From positions 124,001 through 188,000 of the forward strand of contig NZ_ATZF01000003.1 of assembly GCF_000428065.1 (NCBI RefSeq): a stretch of DNA of 64,000 bases, in the 5' to 3' direction. A model generated the notes under the pieces. That model was not told the origin of the DNA and ran no database searches. It saw only the letters and a program-made list of their open reading frames with translations. The DNA comes from Shimazuella kribbensis DSM 45090. GTDB taxonomy: Bacteria; Bacillota; Bacilli; Thermoactinomycetales; Thermoactinomycetaceae. This document shows positions 52,612 to 62,438 of the stretch, one piece after another. The number at the start of each line of letters is the position of its first letter. The first letter of the stretch is position 1. Made by a program: the position numbers and the translations under genes.

Positions 52612-53545
52612 CGTCCCTCAGCTCTTTTTTCTTTGCAGATGAACGGTTTTTTTTGCGCTTCTTCAAACTTGTATTGCCAAAAATCCCTTTGGGACGATAT
52701 CTCATCACCAATACCATAATCATTCCATACAGCATCATTTTATAAAGATCTAAATACTTCATATCAAATAACTGAATATCAAATACACGGAATAATTCAG
52801 GTAATAGATAGAGGAGGGAAACTCCCAAAATAGTTCCACGGATCTTCCCCAATCCACCTAGAACCACCATACTAAGTATCGTTGCAGAGAGTGTAAATCC
52901 AAATGAATCTGCGCTAATGTAAGATACTTTATGAGCAAATAAGGCACCTGCTGCACCTGCGAACGCACCACCAATCGCAAAAGCTAACACCTTATAATAA
53001 GTAGTATTGATTCCCATCGATTGGGCAACCGTCTCATCTTCATGAATCGTCATCCAGGCTCTGCCAATTCTCGATTGTGTCATTCTTTTCATGATAAAAA
53101 TGGCAAGCAGCAGCATCACCAATACCAACCCGAGATAACTCAGATCAATGATTTCCAGTCCGAACAAGGAAGGAGCAGGAATCATATCTAATCCGTAAGC
53201 ACCGCCTGTAATTTCCGCATTTTTGAAGATGGATTGAATAATAAGACCTAGGCCCAGTGTAGTGATTGCCAAAAAGTCTTCACTTACACGTAAACTTGGT
53301 AATCCCAAAATGGCACTTAGGATAAAAGTAATCACAATAGCTAAGAAAATAGCGAGCCAGGTGTTGACTCCAAACTTAACCGTAAGAATTGCTGATGTAT
53401 AAGCACCTATACCATAGAAAGCAGCATGGCCGAGTGATACTTGTCCAGCATATCCCGTAATCAGATTTAACCCTAAGCCCAGTATGATATAAATGAATAA
53501 AAAGACGATGATGTCAATGTAATAAGGATTAATAAACGAATCCAC
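52595..53545 (-). CDS. livM: Branched-chain-type ABC transporter permease LivM
   Basis: 316 residues, about eight to ten membrane spans. LNLITGYAGQVSLGHAAFYG IGAY is the LivM signature, and ILSMVVLGGLGKIRGTILG is the cytoplasmic EAA-like loop that contacts the ATPases. Starts 9 bases after livH. The C-terminal lysine-rich extension (KKRKKNRSSAKKKE) is unusual. Confidence 0.92.
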   Translation of the reverse strand: MDSFINPYYIDIIVFLFIYIILGLGLNLITGYAGQVSLGHAAFYGIGAYTSAILTVKFGVNTWLAIFLAIVITFILSAILGLPSLRVSEDFLAITTLGLGLIIQSIFKNAEITGGAYGLDMIPAPSLFGLEIIDLSYLGLVLVMLLLAIFIMKRMTQSRIGRAWMTIHEDETVAQSMGINTTYYKVLAFAIGGAFAGAAGALFAHKVSYISADSFGFTLSATILSMVVLGGLGKIRGTILGVSLLYLLPELFRVFDIQLFDMKYLDLYKMMLYGMIMVLVMRYRPKGIFGNTSLKKRKKNRSSAKKKELRDGEIIA

Positions 53546-53554
53546 CTACATCAC

Positions 53555-54436
53555 CTACACTTTCTCTACTTTTCTTCCGAACAAGCCTGATGGCTTTACC
53601 AAAAGAATAATGATGAGAATCACAAACGCAATTGCATCTTTATCGATAATCATTCCATTTAGATATCCTTCAGAGAGGGATTCAACAATTCCCAAGATCA
53701 ACCCACCTATAATGGTTCCAGGGATGGAACCTAATCCTCCAAGGACAACAACACAAAATGCTTTTAATCCAGGAACAGAACCCATCGTCGGATAGATGGA
53801 ATTAATATCATAAGCGACCAAGACTCCAGCGATTGCAGCAAATGCAGAGCCGATCATAAAGGTAATCGCTACCACACGATTGACATTTACCCCCATTAAG
53901 GAAGCAGCACGCATATCTTGTGCGGTTGCCTGAATCGCAATACCCATTTTCGTCCATCTTAAAAACGCATAGAGCAACACCAAAGCTACTAGCCCTACCA
54001 CAATGATCGTTAGTTTCACATTCGTAATACTGATACTTTCGGAAATCTTCCAAACGGAAACTTTCATCCCTGTATCCGGGAAAGCTCGTGGATCAGATGA
54101 AAAAACTACTTGAAACAAGCTTTCAAGAAAGATTGCAATTCCTACACCACTGATCAATGTCGTAATGGGATGAACATTTCGCAAAGGCCGATAGGCAAAT
54201 CGTTCTACTGCAACTCCACAAATCGCAGCAATAATCATTGCAAATAAACAAGCAACAATAAAATTCATGTTGAGATATAAGATACCGATCATCGCAGCAA
54301 ATACTCCAACTGCGTAAATCACCCCATGAGCAAAATGTAATAACTTCAAAACACCATAAATCATGGTTAACCCAATGGCAATTAATACATAGGTAAAACC
54401 TAATGCCACACCATTTAGCAGCTGTTGAGCTAGCAT
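53555..54436 (-). CDS. livH: Branched-chain-type ABC transporter permease LivH
   Basis: 293 residues, about eight spans. GLTMIYGVLKLLHFAHGVIY is typical of LivH, and KAFCVVVLGGLGSIPGTIIG is the ATPase-contact loop. First cytoplasmic-membrane subunit after the binding-protein gene. Confidence 0.92.
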   Translation of the reverse strand: MLAQQLLNGVALGFTYVLIAIGLTMIYGVLKLLHFAHGVIYAVGVFAAMIGILYLNMNFIVACLFAMIIAAICGVAVERFAYRPLRNVHPITTLISGVGIAIFLESLFQVVFSSDPRAFPDTGMKVSVWKISESISITNVKLTIIVVGLVALVLLYAFLRWTKMGIAIQATAQDMRAASLMGVNVNRVVAITFMIGSAFAAIAGVLVAYDINSIYPTMGSVPGLKAFCVVVLGGLGSIPGTIIGGLILGIVESLSEGYLNGMIIDKDAIAFVILIIILLVKPSGLFGRKVEKV

Positions 54437-54473
54437 TTTTCGTCCACACTCCTTCCAAATAAGGAGAAAATAA

Positions 54474-54502
54474 CCACTGTATCACCACACCAATACAGTG
54501 GC
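54474..54502 (-). promoter_or_regulatory. Intercistronic hairpin between livK and livH
   Basis: CCACTGTAT and AATACAGTGG form a 9-10 bp stem with an 8-9 base loop in the 110-base gap. It has no T run, so it probably stabilises or partly terminates the livK message, giving more binding protein than permease. Confidence 0.55.
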
Positions 54503-54546
54503 AATTGATAGTATTGTTCTGACTCTACCTTACTTATCTCACTCTT

Positions 54547-55683
54547 TTAGTTGTACAATTTCGATTTAATATATTGGAATTTACCATCTTTCACGGTCAT
54601 GAAAATCACCGGTTTGATCACTTCGTGATTCGGACCAAATGTAATCTTTCCAGAAGTTCCTTCTAAATCTTTGGTTTCACTGATCGCTTTTGCTAGTTTT
54701 TCACGATCTGTACCTGCTTTTTTCAATGCTTCTATAATTACTTTTGCAGCATCATAACTTTGTGAGGAAAGCATATCAGGATCTGTGTCGTGTTTCTCTT
54801 TCCATGCCTTAACAAATTGTTGTACTACTTCTCTTTCATCACTTGTATAAAAAGAAGTGGTGAAGATGGAGCCTTCGGTATTCTCTTTTCCTAACTCCAA
54901 ATATTTAGGGGAATCAAAACCATCTACACCTAGCATCTGTACATTCAATCCAACTTCTTTGGCCTGTTTTACAATCGCCGAAGATTCGTTATAATACCCT
55001 ACGATATATAGAGCATCGGGATTTGCTGATTTTACAGCAGTCAGTAACGAGTTAAAGTTTTTATCTCCCATTTTAAACGAACGTTCAATAGCGATTTTGG
55101 CTCCCATTTGGGTGGCATTCTCTTTAAAAGAACCATAAATGGATTTTCCATAATCAATATCTACATATAAAACAGCAATATTTTTCTTTTTTAATTCATT
55201 CACAGCATAATCCGCCATTGCTTTTCCTTGTACCGGACCAGTATAGATTACTCGATTGACATAATCTCCACCTTTGGTCACATCAGGATGAACCACATAC
55301 GCTGCGACCATAGGAACTTTTGCTTTTTGTACTTTTGGAGCTACTGTTTTGGAAGGTCCGCTGTATGCCCCATCAATAATGGAAACGACTCTATCACTAT
55401 TGATCAGCTTTTGGACTGCTTTTAATGCTTCCTCTGGTTTTCCTTGATCATCAACAGCAATTAGTTCCAATTTCTTTCCATTGATTCCGCCCTGTGCATT
55501 CACTTGGTCAATAGCAAGCTGAGATGCATCACGACTATGGATTCCATCCGTAGCTGTTGGACCTGTCAAAGGACCAAACCAACCAATTTTTATCGTGTCT
55601 GAATTCTGACCTGCACCACTGCAACCAACAAGTAAGGAGAACACAAGTATAAAGATTAGACCAACTGAGTACCTTTTCTTCAC
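54547..55683 (-). CDS. livK: Branched-chain-type substrate-binding lipoprotein LivK
   Basis: GTG at the start of KKRYSVGLIFILVFSLLVGC after GGAGGTTTCAAA; 378 residues, lipobox LLVGC. Type I periplasmic-binding fold: IKIGWFGPLTGPTATDGIHS, AIDQVNAQGGINGKKLELIA, YVDIDYGKSIYGSFKENATQ. Because it heads an operon that continues into hut genes, the ligand is probably histidine, urocanate or a related imidazole compound rather than leucine. This is an inference from context. Confidence 0.9.
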   Translation of the reverse strand: MKKRYSVGLIFILVFSLLVGCSGAGQNSDTIKIGWFGPLTGPTATDGIHSRDASQLAIDQVNAQGGINGKKLELIAVDDQGKPEEALKAVQKLINSDRVVSIIDGAYSGPSKTVAPKVQKAKVPMVAAYVVHPDVTKGGDYVNRVIYTGPVQGKAMADYAVNELKKKNIAVLYVDIDYGKSIYGSFKENATQMGAKIAIERSFKMGDKNFNSLLTAVKSANPDALYIVGYYNESSAIVKQAKEVGLNVQMLGVDGFDSPKYLELGKENTEGSIFTTSFYTSDEREVVQQFVKAWKEKHDTDPDMLSSQSYDAAKVIIEALKKAGTDREKLAKAISETKDLEGTSGKITFGPNHEVIKPVIFMTVKDGKFQYIKSKLYN

Positions 55684-55780
55684 TTTGAAACCTCCTGCCA
55701 ATCGAATCTATCTAGTAACATTTCCTATCATAGTTGAAAGCGCTATCAAATAAACTAGCAATAATTGTGGGAAGTTAGCA

Positions 55781-56968
55781 TTAATTTGCTTTTCTATATT
55801 TGGTTGGTGTCTGAAGAACATATTTTTTAAAAATCCTGCTAAAATAGTTAGCATCCTCAAAACCTATTTTTCCAGCTATTTGTTGGATCGTATAATCTGT
55901 ATTCTCTAGATAATATAGGGCTTTTTTTATACGAATCCGCTGAACAAACTCGACGAAGTTTCTACCCGTTTCTTTTTTAAATTGATGACTAAAGTAATAT
56001 AAACTAACAGAACAAAATTGTGCTACTTCTTCTAAAGATAATCTTCTATGGTGATTTTCTTTAATATACTGAATCGCTCTGTTTAACATAGGTGAATACT
56101 TTGTCATCTGATCAGAATCCGTACTTTCTATCAACTTTTGGACATAGCTGTTCACTTTTTGCACAAAATTGTCATAACGTATGGTTTTATATAAATCTTG
56201 TATAAAAAAAGCATTATCTGATAATATCGTGGGGGCATGTCCACCTAATTCTAAAACCAATCGAGTGATTACCATGATAAGATCCGTAACCTCCGATTTA
56301 AACATCTCCACATCGTGTTGATAATACTCCGCCATTTTCGACAACAACTGCCCATTTCGTATAACGGCTCCTTTTTCATCTTTCACCCGTATACAAGCCA
56401 GCAGATCTGCTCTTTCTTCTCTTGTGATTGGATTTAACCATTTCGTTTGTTCTCGTATTCTTTTCTCATAATGAAAAATCAGTTGGTTTCCCTGAAAAAA
56501 ACGATTAACCATCGACTCCTTCGCCTCTTTGAAAGAAAGATGAATCTGATACGGATTATCGTAATATCCGCCAATCCCGATCGAAACAGCAATTCCCCGA
56601 TGATGTGCACTTGTTTGAATTCGCCTAGCTAGATGTTTCGTCATTATCTGAAAACTGGATGTAACTGGTTGTTTTATCGTTAAATCAAGTAACAGCGCAA
56701 GAGCTCCTTCTTCCAACCAAATCCAAGTAAATGCATGTTCTATCGTCTTGTTGAGCACATGAATCAACTGTTGTCCCATACCATTTCGCCAAGAAAATGG
56801 TTTTCCTATCGCAAGTTCTGGATAACGATCAATCGATACAATCATTACCACTTTTGGATGCATGTCGATTTCAAATTGTTCTTGCATCTCTTTAAAATTA
56901 CCTTCATGTACAAGTGTACCTGTTAGTAGATAGTGTGAAAAAGCAATTTTATCGAGACTATTGATCAT
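55781..56968 (-). CDS. AraC-family regulator upstream of the liv-hut operon
   Basis: 395 residues. The N-terminal 250 residues contain a degenerate GGDEF/CdaR-like region (VSIGIGGYYDNPYQIHLSFK EAKESM, as in YesN-type regulators). The C-terminal AraC domain has two helix-turn-helix units (SLEEVAQFCSVSLYYFSHQF, TIQQIAGKIGFEDANYFSRI FKKYV). Same direction as the operon, separated by about 100 bases. It likely activates it in response to substrate, in place of HutP, which is not seen. Confidence 0.88.
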   Translation of the reverse strand: MINSLDKIAFSHYLLTGTLVHEGNFKEMQEQFEIDMHPKVVMIVSIDRYPELAIGKPFSWRNGMGQQLIHVLNKTIEHAFTWIWLEEGALALLLDLTIKQPVTSSFQIMTKHLARRIQTSAHHRGIAVSIGIGGYYDNPYQIHLSFKEAKESMVNRFFQGNQLIFHYEKRIREQTKWLNPITREERADLLACIRVKDEKGAVIRNGQLLSKMAEYYQHDVEMFKSEVTDLIMVITRLVLELGGHAPTILSDNAFFIQDLYKTIRYDNFVQKVNSYVQKLIESTDSDQMTKYSPMLNRAIQYIKENHHRRLSLEEVAQFCSVSLYYFSHQFKKETGRNFVEFVQRIRIKKALYYLENTDYTIQQIAGKIGFEDANYFSRIFKKYVLQTPTKYRKAN

Positions 56969-57151
56969 CTTGATACCTCCACAGCTGTTTATCCTTTTTG
57001 TTCATTATGCGGCAATCCATTACTTTTGCAACTTGAAAAATCTTGAAAGGGAAGATAAAGGATACAAAAGCCTGACCACAATGTTATTCGGTTTTCCCAT
57101 TTACAAAGATTAGAAGGACAGATCAATAACTTTAATAGCAAGAAATAAGAA

Positions 57152-57183
57152 AAAGTCGTCCAACATATTGGACGACTTTTTTT
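57152..57183. terminator. Bidirectional terminator
   Basis: AAAGTCGTCCAA-CATA-TTGGACGACTTT, with A and T runs on both sides. It ends the hydrolase gene; 56969-57151 holds no gene. Confidence 0.85.
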
Positions 57184-57222
57184 GGTTTTTGGACGGAATA
57201 TTCCATTTATATATTATTGCAA

Positions 57223-58020
57223 TTATTTTTGAGAAGATAAATAGTCATCAATGAGCTTTACCAATGCCTCAGAATTTTCCCAAGGTACAAAGTGACCTGA
57301 TTCTAATTCGGTATAACGTGAATCCTTGATTTCCTTGGCAAGCTCTTTCACATATTTAACCGGCACCAATTGATCATCGGTCAATCCAACAACAAGTGCT
57401 GGAGCTTTGATCGAGCTTAAATAAGATTGTATGCTCAAACGAGAATCCAGTTCAATTTGCCGATCGGTTCCAGGAGCTAATGTAGCTGTAAAACCAGGAA
57501 TCGTGTCTATGATTTCTTTTGCATTGGAAAACTGTTTAAAGAAATTAGGACCAAAGCCTGTATGAAATAACAATTGAGAAAACACTTCTTTATCTAAAGC
57601 AATCTGTTTTTTCCATAAGTCAAACATAAACTGCATATAGGTTTTGGTTTCCACCCATCCTGCAACACACACGACCGACTTTACAAGATCGGGATATTTC
57701 CCAGCAATCGCTGCCGCAGTTACTGCTCCCAAAGAATAACCAACTACGTGAAAAGAAGTCAAACCTTCGTTTAAAGCAGCTTGTACATTTTGTTCAATTA
57801 GATCATCTAATTCTATTTTTCCACCAGAATCTTTTGTTTCCCCTGATCCGGAGTAATTGGGACCTACAATCGTAAATCGATCCGATAATGCTTTTGTTAC
57901 CTCTCCCCAAGTAGACTCATAAGAACCACCTGTTCCATGAACCAGTAATACACCAGTTCCAGAACCTTCTACATGATACACGACGCTCGCTTCGCCCACC
58001 GTCACTTGTTTGATTGCCAT
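57223..58020 (-). CDS. Alpha/beta-hydrolase
   Basis: 265 residues. Oxyanion-hole VLLVHGTGGSYEST, nucleophile elbow VVGYSLGAVTA (Ser), acid in VVGLTDDQLVPV, and His in ESGHFVPWENS. No signal peptide, so cytoplasmic. Specific substrate not predictable; it resembles small esterases or C-C bond hydrolases. Confidence 0.87.
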   Translation of the reverse strand: MAIKQVTVGEASVVYHVEGSGTGVLLVHGTGGSYESTWGEVTKALSDRFTIVGPNYSGSGETKDSGGKIELDDLIEQNVQAALNEGLTSFHVVGYSLGAVTAAAIAGKYPDLVKSVVCVAGWVETKTYMQFMFDLWKKQIALDKEVFSQLLFHTGFGPNFFKQFSNAKEIIDTIPGFTATLAPGTDRQIELDSRLSIQSYLSSIKAPALVVGLTDDQLVPVKYVKELAKEIKDSRYTELESGHFVPWENSEALVKLIDDYLSSQK

Positions 58021-58321
58021 TTTAATTGTATTCCCCCTACTTATAATGAAGAGATATAAAGTCTATTATAAACGATTTACCAATTATAATCACAAAATTT
58101 ATTTTAATTAGAATAATTTGACCAGTATATCTAAATAAAAAAGCCATCCACAGATTACTCTTTTCGATACAAAAATTCCTATCAAAATCAGGCGAGTTTA
58201 TAAGTATCCATTTGGACTTTTTTACCGCTTCTCCAATATCACCGGCAAGGAACTCTTGGAAAATAAGGATACAAAAAACAACCTACTGAGGGTTTCAGGT
58301 AAGTTGTTTTTTTCATGCAGT
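58021..58321. other. Intergenic stretch with terminator
   Basis: AACAACCT-CTG...CAG-AAGTTGTT with flanking runs at 58276-58311 terminates the iron-uptake operon. No gene seen. Confidence 0.6.
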
Positions 58322-59335
58322 CTATCTTTTTGCCATTAGATAGAGGAAATAAGGTGCTCCGATTATCGTTACAATAATTCCAGCAGGAATCCCGCTAGGA
58401 TCTAATATGCTTCTCCCAATCGTATCAGATACTAGCAACAAAATGGAGCCCATCACAGCCGCGATCGGTAAAAACGCCTGATGTCTTGGACCAACTAAAT
58501 TTCTCGCAATATGTGGAGCCATCAATCCAATAAATGCTATTCCTCCACTTACCGATACCGAGGCAGTTGCAAGGGCAATCGCAATCAAGAGTAATATTCT
58601 TCGTTCTCGCTCTACATTTGCTCCCAATCCTAATGAAACATGCTCGTTTAGATTTAAGATATTTAAGATAGGAGATTTGGAAAATACAATCGGGACAAGA
58701 ATCAAAATCCACGGAAGCAAAGCCAGGACAAAAGTCCAATCATCTCCCCATATTCTCCCCGCTATCCAATTGGCAATAAAAGCATTTTGTTCTTCTTCCA
58801 ACCTAGCCGTAATCGTAAAAATAAACCCGTTAAATGCCGCAGCCATTCCAACACCGACCAGTATCAATCGAGTTGGATCTACTCCTTCTCCACGTTTGTA
58901 GGACAAAAAATAGATTACAACCATAGAAAGAATACCACCAATAAGTGCAATGAGTGGAAGGATATAAATAAAACTAGTAGATTCAATCGAGAAATAAGCG
59001 ACATACAGTACTACCATCAATCCTGCTCCAGAATTTATCCCTAGAATACCCGGGTCAGATAAAGGATTCTTGGTAATACTCTGTAAAATAGCACCAGATA
59101 CGGCTAAACCCATTCCAGCTAAGATCGTCACAAGGATTCTTGGCAAACGAAAATCAAATAAAATGAGATTTTCTTGATTGTCTCCAAGTCCAACAATGGT
59201 TCTAGCAAGTTGAAATGGAGATAGAGAGACAAATCCTGTCGCCACACTCACGACAAAGGAGACAATGAGCAAAAGAATCGAAACAAATAATGTAATTCGA
59301 ACTCGTTTTTGAGTTGCTGTATCTACTATGTTCAT
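58322..59335 (-). CDS. Iron-siderophore ABC transporter permease (FecCD family), second
   Basis: 337 residues, about ten spans. FRLPRILVTILAGMGLAVSG AILQSITKNPLSDPGILGIN SGAG is the FecCD signature, and IAFIGLMAPHIARNLVGPRH is the ATPase-contact loop. The ATG overlaps the stop of the first permease (4 bases), so the two are translated together as a heterodimer (FeuB/FeuC-like). Confidence 0.93.
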   Translation of the reverse strand: MNIVDTATQKRVRITLFVSILLLIVSFVVSVATGFVSLSPFQLARTIVGLGDNQENLILFDFRLPRILVTILAGMGLAVSGAILQSITKNPLSDPGILGINSGAGLMVVLYVAYFSIESTSFIYILPLIALIGGILSMVVIYFLSYKRGEGVDPTRLILVGVGMAAAFNGFIFTITARLEEEQNAFIANWIAGRIWGDDWTFVLALLPWILILVPIVFSKSPILNILNLNEHVSLGLGANVERERRILLLIAIALATASVSVSGGIAFIGLMAPHIARNLVGPRHQAFLPIAAVMGSILLLVSDTIGRSILDPSGIPAGIIVTIIGAPYFLYLMAKR

Positions 59336-60366
59336 CGCGACCCTTCCCTTCTAGCGAGATAGAGGAAAAAGGGAACACCGATAATAGCAACGATAGCTCC
59401 TATGGGTGTCTCAAATGGGGCGTTAATCATACGTGCTGCGATATCCGATAAAACCAAAAGTACACTGCCGAACACCCCAGAACACGGGATAACCCATCGA
59501 TAATCAGTCCCCACAAAAAAGCGTACCATATGAGGTACCATCAACCCAACAAAAGCAAGTGCCCCTACAAGGGAAACCGAAACACCAGCTAAAACGAGTA
59601 CAATCACCATCAAAACAAATTTCATAAGAGCAGTCCGTTCTCCCAAACCTTTCGCGATATCATCCCCAAAACTCAATATTGTCAGCTTTTTGGAAAGAAG
59701 GATCGCAATAAAAAGTGCAACAATCACAACAGGTACGGCTATTTTAAGTTGCAGCCAAGTCGTCCCTGAGCTACTACCGATTTTCCAAATACTTAGATCT
59801 TGGGTTATTTTAAATAGCACAGCAATGCCATCAGCTAATGCGGTTAGCAATGCCATTACAACTGAACCAGCAAGGATAATGCGAAGAGGCGACATGCCAC
59901 CTCTCTTTAATGCACTAATTCCAAAAACCATTCCAGCACCAATGGATGCCCCAATGAAACTAATAAACATCACCAATACATACGAAGACTGAGAATGGAA
60001 TGCTAACAAACAAGCTAATGCAAATCCCGCTCCGGCATTGATCCCTAATAAACCAGACTCTGCCAAAGGATTTTTTGTTACTCCCTGCATAATAGCCCCA
60101 CTTACAGCCAAGGCTGCTCCGACTACCATGACACCAATCTCTCGTGGTAATCGGATATCCATAATGATCTGATCTGCTTTTCCTTGGGGATCATAATTAA
60201 AAATGGAGTTCCATACGGTAAAAAAATCTATATTTGCAGCACCTACAGAAATTGCCAATACAATAGATAACAAAAGTACCAATGTACCAAGAATCAAAAC
60301 GGATACTCCAACAACAGGTCTAGCAATTATTTTATTTTCATCCAGTTGTATATTTTTATTTTGCAT
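59332..60366 (-). CDS. Iron-siderophore ABC transporter permease (FecCD family), first
   Basis: 344 residues from the ATG after AAAGGATACTGATTG. RLPREIGVMVVGAALAVSGA IMQGVTKNPLAESGLLGINA GAG and LAFVGLMVPHMVRFFVGTDY mark the FecCD family. About ten spans, partner of the following permease. Confidence 0.93.
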   Translation of the reverse strand: MQNKNIQLDENKIIARPVVGVSVLILGTLVLLLSIVLAISVGAANIDFFTVWNSIFNYDPQGKADQIIMDIRLPREIGVMVVGAALAVSGAIMQGVTKNPLAESGLLGINAGAGFALACLLAFHSQSSYVLVMFISFIGASIGAGMVFGISALKRGGMSPLRIILAGSVVMALLTALADGIAVLFKITQDLSIWKIGSSSGTTWLQLKIAVPVVIVALFIAILLSKKLTILSFGDDIAKGLGERTALMKFVLMVIVLVLAGVSVSLVGALAFVGLMVPHMVRFFVGTDYRWVIPCSGVFGSVLLVLSDIAARMINAPFETPIGAIVAIIGVPFFLYLARREGSR

Positions 60367-60397
60367 CAATCAGTATCCTTTTTTTGGAGACTTGGTC

Positions 60398-61327
60398 TTA
60401 TTTACCTTTGGTCAATGATGAAACGATAAAATCTAGTTCTTTTTCTAATGAAATAGGATCATTAAAATAGAATGATGCAGAGTCAAAGAAAAATACATTT
60501 CCTTTTTGTACTGCTGGTATTTGCTTCCATACAGAAGTTTGTAAATAAGAATTATCTGCGGTAGCGTCTCCTTTTCCTACAAAGAGGTAGTCACCTGCAT
60601 ATTGTGGAATTACTTCAGGGGAGATCGCTTTGTAACCAGGGCCAAATACATCTTTTTCCACTTTTTTTGGAGCTTGGATACCTAGAGCTTGATAGATGAT
60701 CTCCGTACCACGACCCCAGTTATTGCCGTAAATATATAATTCTTTCCCATATGTTTCAAAAACAGATGCAGTTGCAGTATCTCCAATAACTGCTTTCACT
60801 TTTTTCTTTGCTTCGGCTGTTTTCTTTTTCCATTCATTCACCCAAGCTTGAGCTTCTTTTTCTTTACCGACTAATTTTCCAATGGCAAGATGAGCTTCGA
60901 GATAAGAATATTTATCGTAAGTAAATACAACTGTAGGTGCAATCTCTTTGTATTTTTTTATACTTTTATCATCGGAATAAGTAATAATAAGATCAGGTTT
61001 CAATGCTAAAATCTTTTCTAATGAATCGGAAGTAACTATCTCCACTTTATCTAACTTGCCATTATAAAATTTATTATTTACAGACCAATCGACTACCGCA
61101 ATAGGAGTAATCCCTAATTGCAAAAGATTACCAGCATAGGAACTTGCTAGTACCGCAATTCGTTTTGGGTTTGCAGGAACTTGAACAGGTCCATTCTCTG
61201 ATTGATAAGTAACCATTTTAGGGGTATTGCTTTCTTTGGAATCTGTCGCTCCACTACATCCAGCCAAAATACCTACTACTAAGACAGCACTTAACAAATA
61301 TCCCCATATTCTTTTTTTGTTGTTCAT
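60398..61327 (-). CDS. Iron-siderophore-binding lipoprotein
   Basis: 309 residues with lipobox LAGC (Cys about 24). Type III binding fold: VPANPKRIAVLASSYAGNLL, LKPDLIITYSDDKSIKKYKE, a long connecting helix (EAQAWVNEWKKKTAEAKKKV) and FDSASFYFNDPISLEKELDF. Resembles FeuA/FatB-type proteins for catecholate siderophores. It has its own Fur box upstream, so it can be expressed above the permeases. Confidence 0.9.
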   Translation of the reverse strand: MNNKKRIWGYLLSAVLVVGILAGCSGATDSKESNTPKMVTYQSENGPVQVPANPKRIAVLASSYAGNLLQLGITPIAVVDWSVNNKFYNGKLDKVEIVTSDSLEKILALKPDLIITYSDDKSIKKYKEIAPTVVFTYDKYSYLEAHLAIGKLVGKEKEAQAWVNEWKKKTAEAKKKVKAVIGDTATASVFETYGKELYIYGNNWGRGTEIIYQALGIQAPKKVEKDVFGPGYKAISPEVIPQYAGDYLFVGKGDATADNSYLQTSVWKQIPAVQKGNVFFFDSASFYFNDPISLEKELDFIVSSLTKGK

Positions 61328-61352
61328 CTAATTCCATCCTTATCTCCATCGT

Positions 61353-61371
61353 TATTGATAATCATTATCAT
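61353..61371 (-). promoter_or_regulatory. Fur box upstream of the binding-protein gene
   Basis: ATTGATAATCATTATCATT, a near-perfect palindrome of the Bacillus Fur type, 26 bases upstream of the start. Confidence 0.85.
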
Positions 61372-61399
61372 TTAAGGGGCAAAAAAAATAGCTGATTTT

Positions 61400-62221
61400 T
61401 TATATTGCTTGTTCTTTTCTGACTGAAAAAATAGAATCGACCAAATCATAGGTCAAACACATTGGTTTTCTAGTCCGTGGGCACGTAATAATTTCTGCAT
61501 CAATCTGGAAAACATCATGTAAAGTAGCAGAGGTTATCATCTCTTCTGCAGTACCTTCCTTTACAATTCTTCCTTGTTTCATCGCGACCAAGTGATCAGC
61601 AAAACGAGCAGCATGATTCAAATCATGGAGTACCATGACAATGGTTCTTTTCTCATTTAGGTTTAACCATTTTAGAAGTTCTAAAATTTCGAGTTGATGA
61701 GACAAATCAAGGTAGGTAGTCGGTTCATCCAATAAAATAATATCCGTCTCTTGGGCTAAAGCCATCGCAATCCATACTTTTTGTCTTTGACCACCTGAGA
61801 GAGAATCCACTACTTTATTCCGGAAAGCATTTACCCCCGTTACTTCTAATGCCCAGTTAATTACTTCATGATCTTTCGCACTGAGTTTGATTCGATTTTG
61901 ATAAGGGAATCTTCCATAGGATACAAGTTCTGCAACCGTTAAACCTTCTGGGGCATCGGGTGACTGAGGCAAAATCGCCATCTTCTGCGCAATTTTTTTG
62001 GTAGATTCTTTATGGATCTCTTTGCCATCAAGAAATACCGTTCCTGATTTGGATGGTTGGAGACGAGCGATTGTTTTCAATAACGTGGATTTGCCACATC
62101 CATTGGAACCAATAATCGTCGTTATCTTTCCATCAGGAATGTTTAATGTCACATCTTTGACAATCAATTGATTCCCATAGGCTATATGTAATTTTTCAGT
62201 CTGGAGTCTTGATGTTGACAT
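61400..62221 (-). CDS. Iron-siderophore ABC transporter ATPase (FecE/YusV type)
   Basis: Start at MSTSRLQTEKLHIAYGNQLI after AAGGAGGTGAAAGAA; 273 residues. Walker A GSNGCGKSTLLK, signature LSGGQRQKVWIAMAL, Walker B IILLDEPTTYLDLSHQLEIL. First gene of the iron-uptake unit; in bacilli such an ATPase can serve several siderophore importers. Confidence 0.93.
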   Translation of the reverse strand: MSTSRLQTEKLHIAYGNQLIVKDVTLNIPDGKITTIIGSNGCGKSTLLKTIARLQPSKSGTVFLDGKEIHKESTKKIAQKMAILPQSPDAPEGLTVAELVSYGRFPYQNRIKLSAKDHEVINWALEVTGVNAFRNKVVDSLSGGQRQKVWIAMALAQETDIILLDEPTTYLDLSHQLEILELLKWLNLNEKRTIVMVLHDLNHAARFADHLVAMKQGRIVKEGTAEEMITSATLHDVFQIDAEIITCPRTRKPMCLTYDLVDSIFSVRKEQAI

Positions 62222-62274
62222 TTCTTTCACCTCCTTGATGTGTATGTTTTATTTAAAGTTATTACTTGCACTCA

Positions 62275-62293
62275 TTGATGAGAATGATTATCA
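62275..62293 (-). promoter_or_regulatory. Fur box upstream of the ATPase gene
   Basis: TTGATGAGAATGATTATCA, matching the inverted-repeat Fur consensus, 54 bases upstream of the start. Confidence 0.8.
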
Positions 62294-62438
62294 AACTCAC
62301 ATGTATTCTATACTGGTGGTCATATGATGTCAACAGGTATAGAAAGATTTTTCTTTAATATAATTACACTTTAAAAGAAGCAACTATTATGTTTTAAATG
62401 CATAATAGTTGCTTCTTTCCTCTCTCACTGATGGGCAA

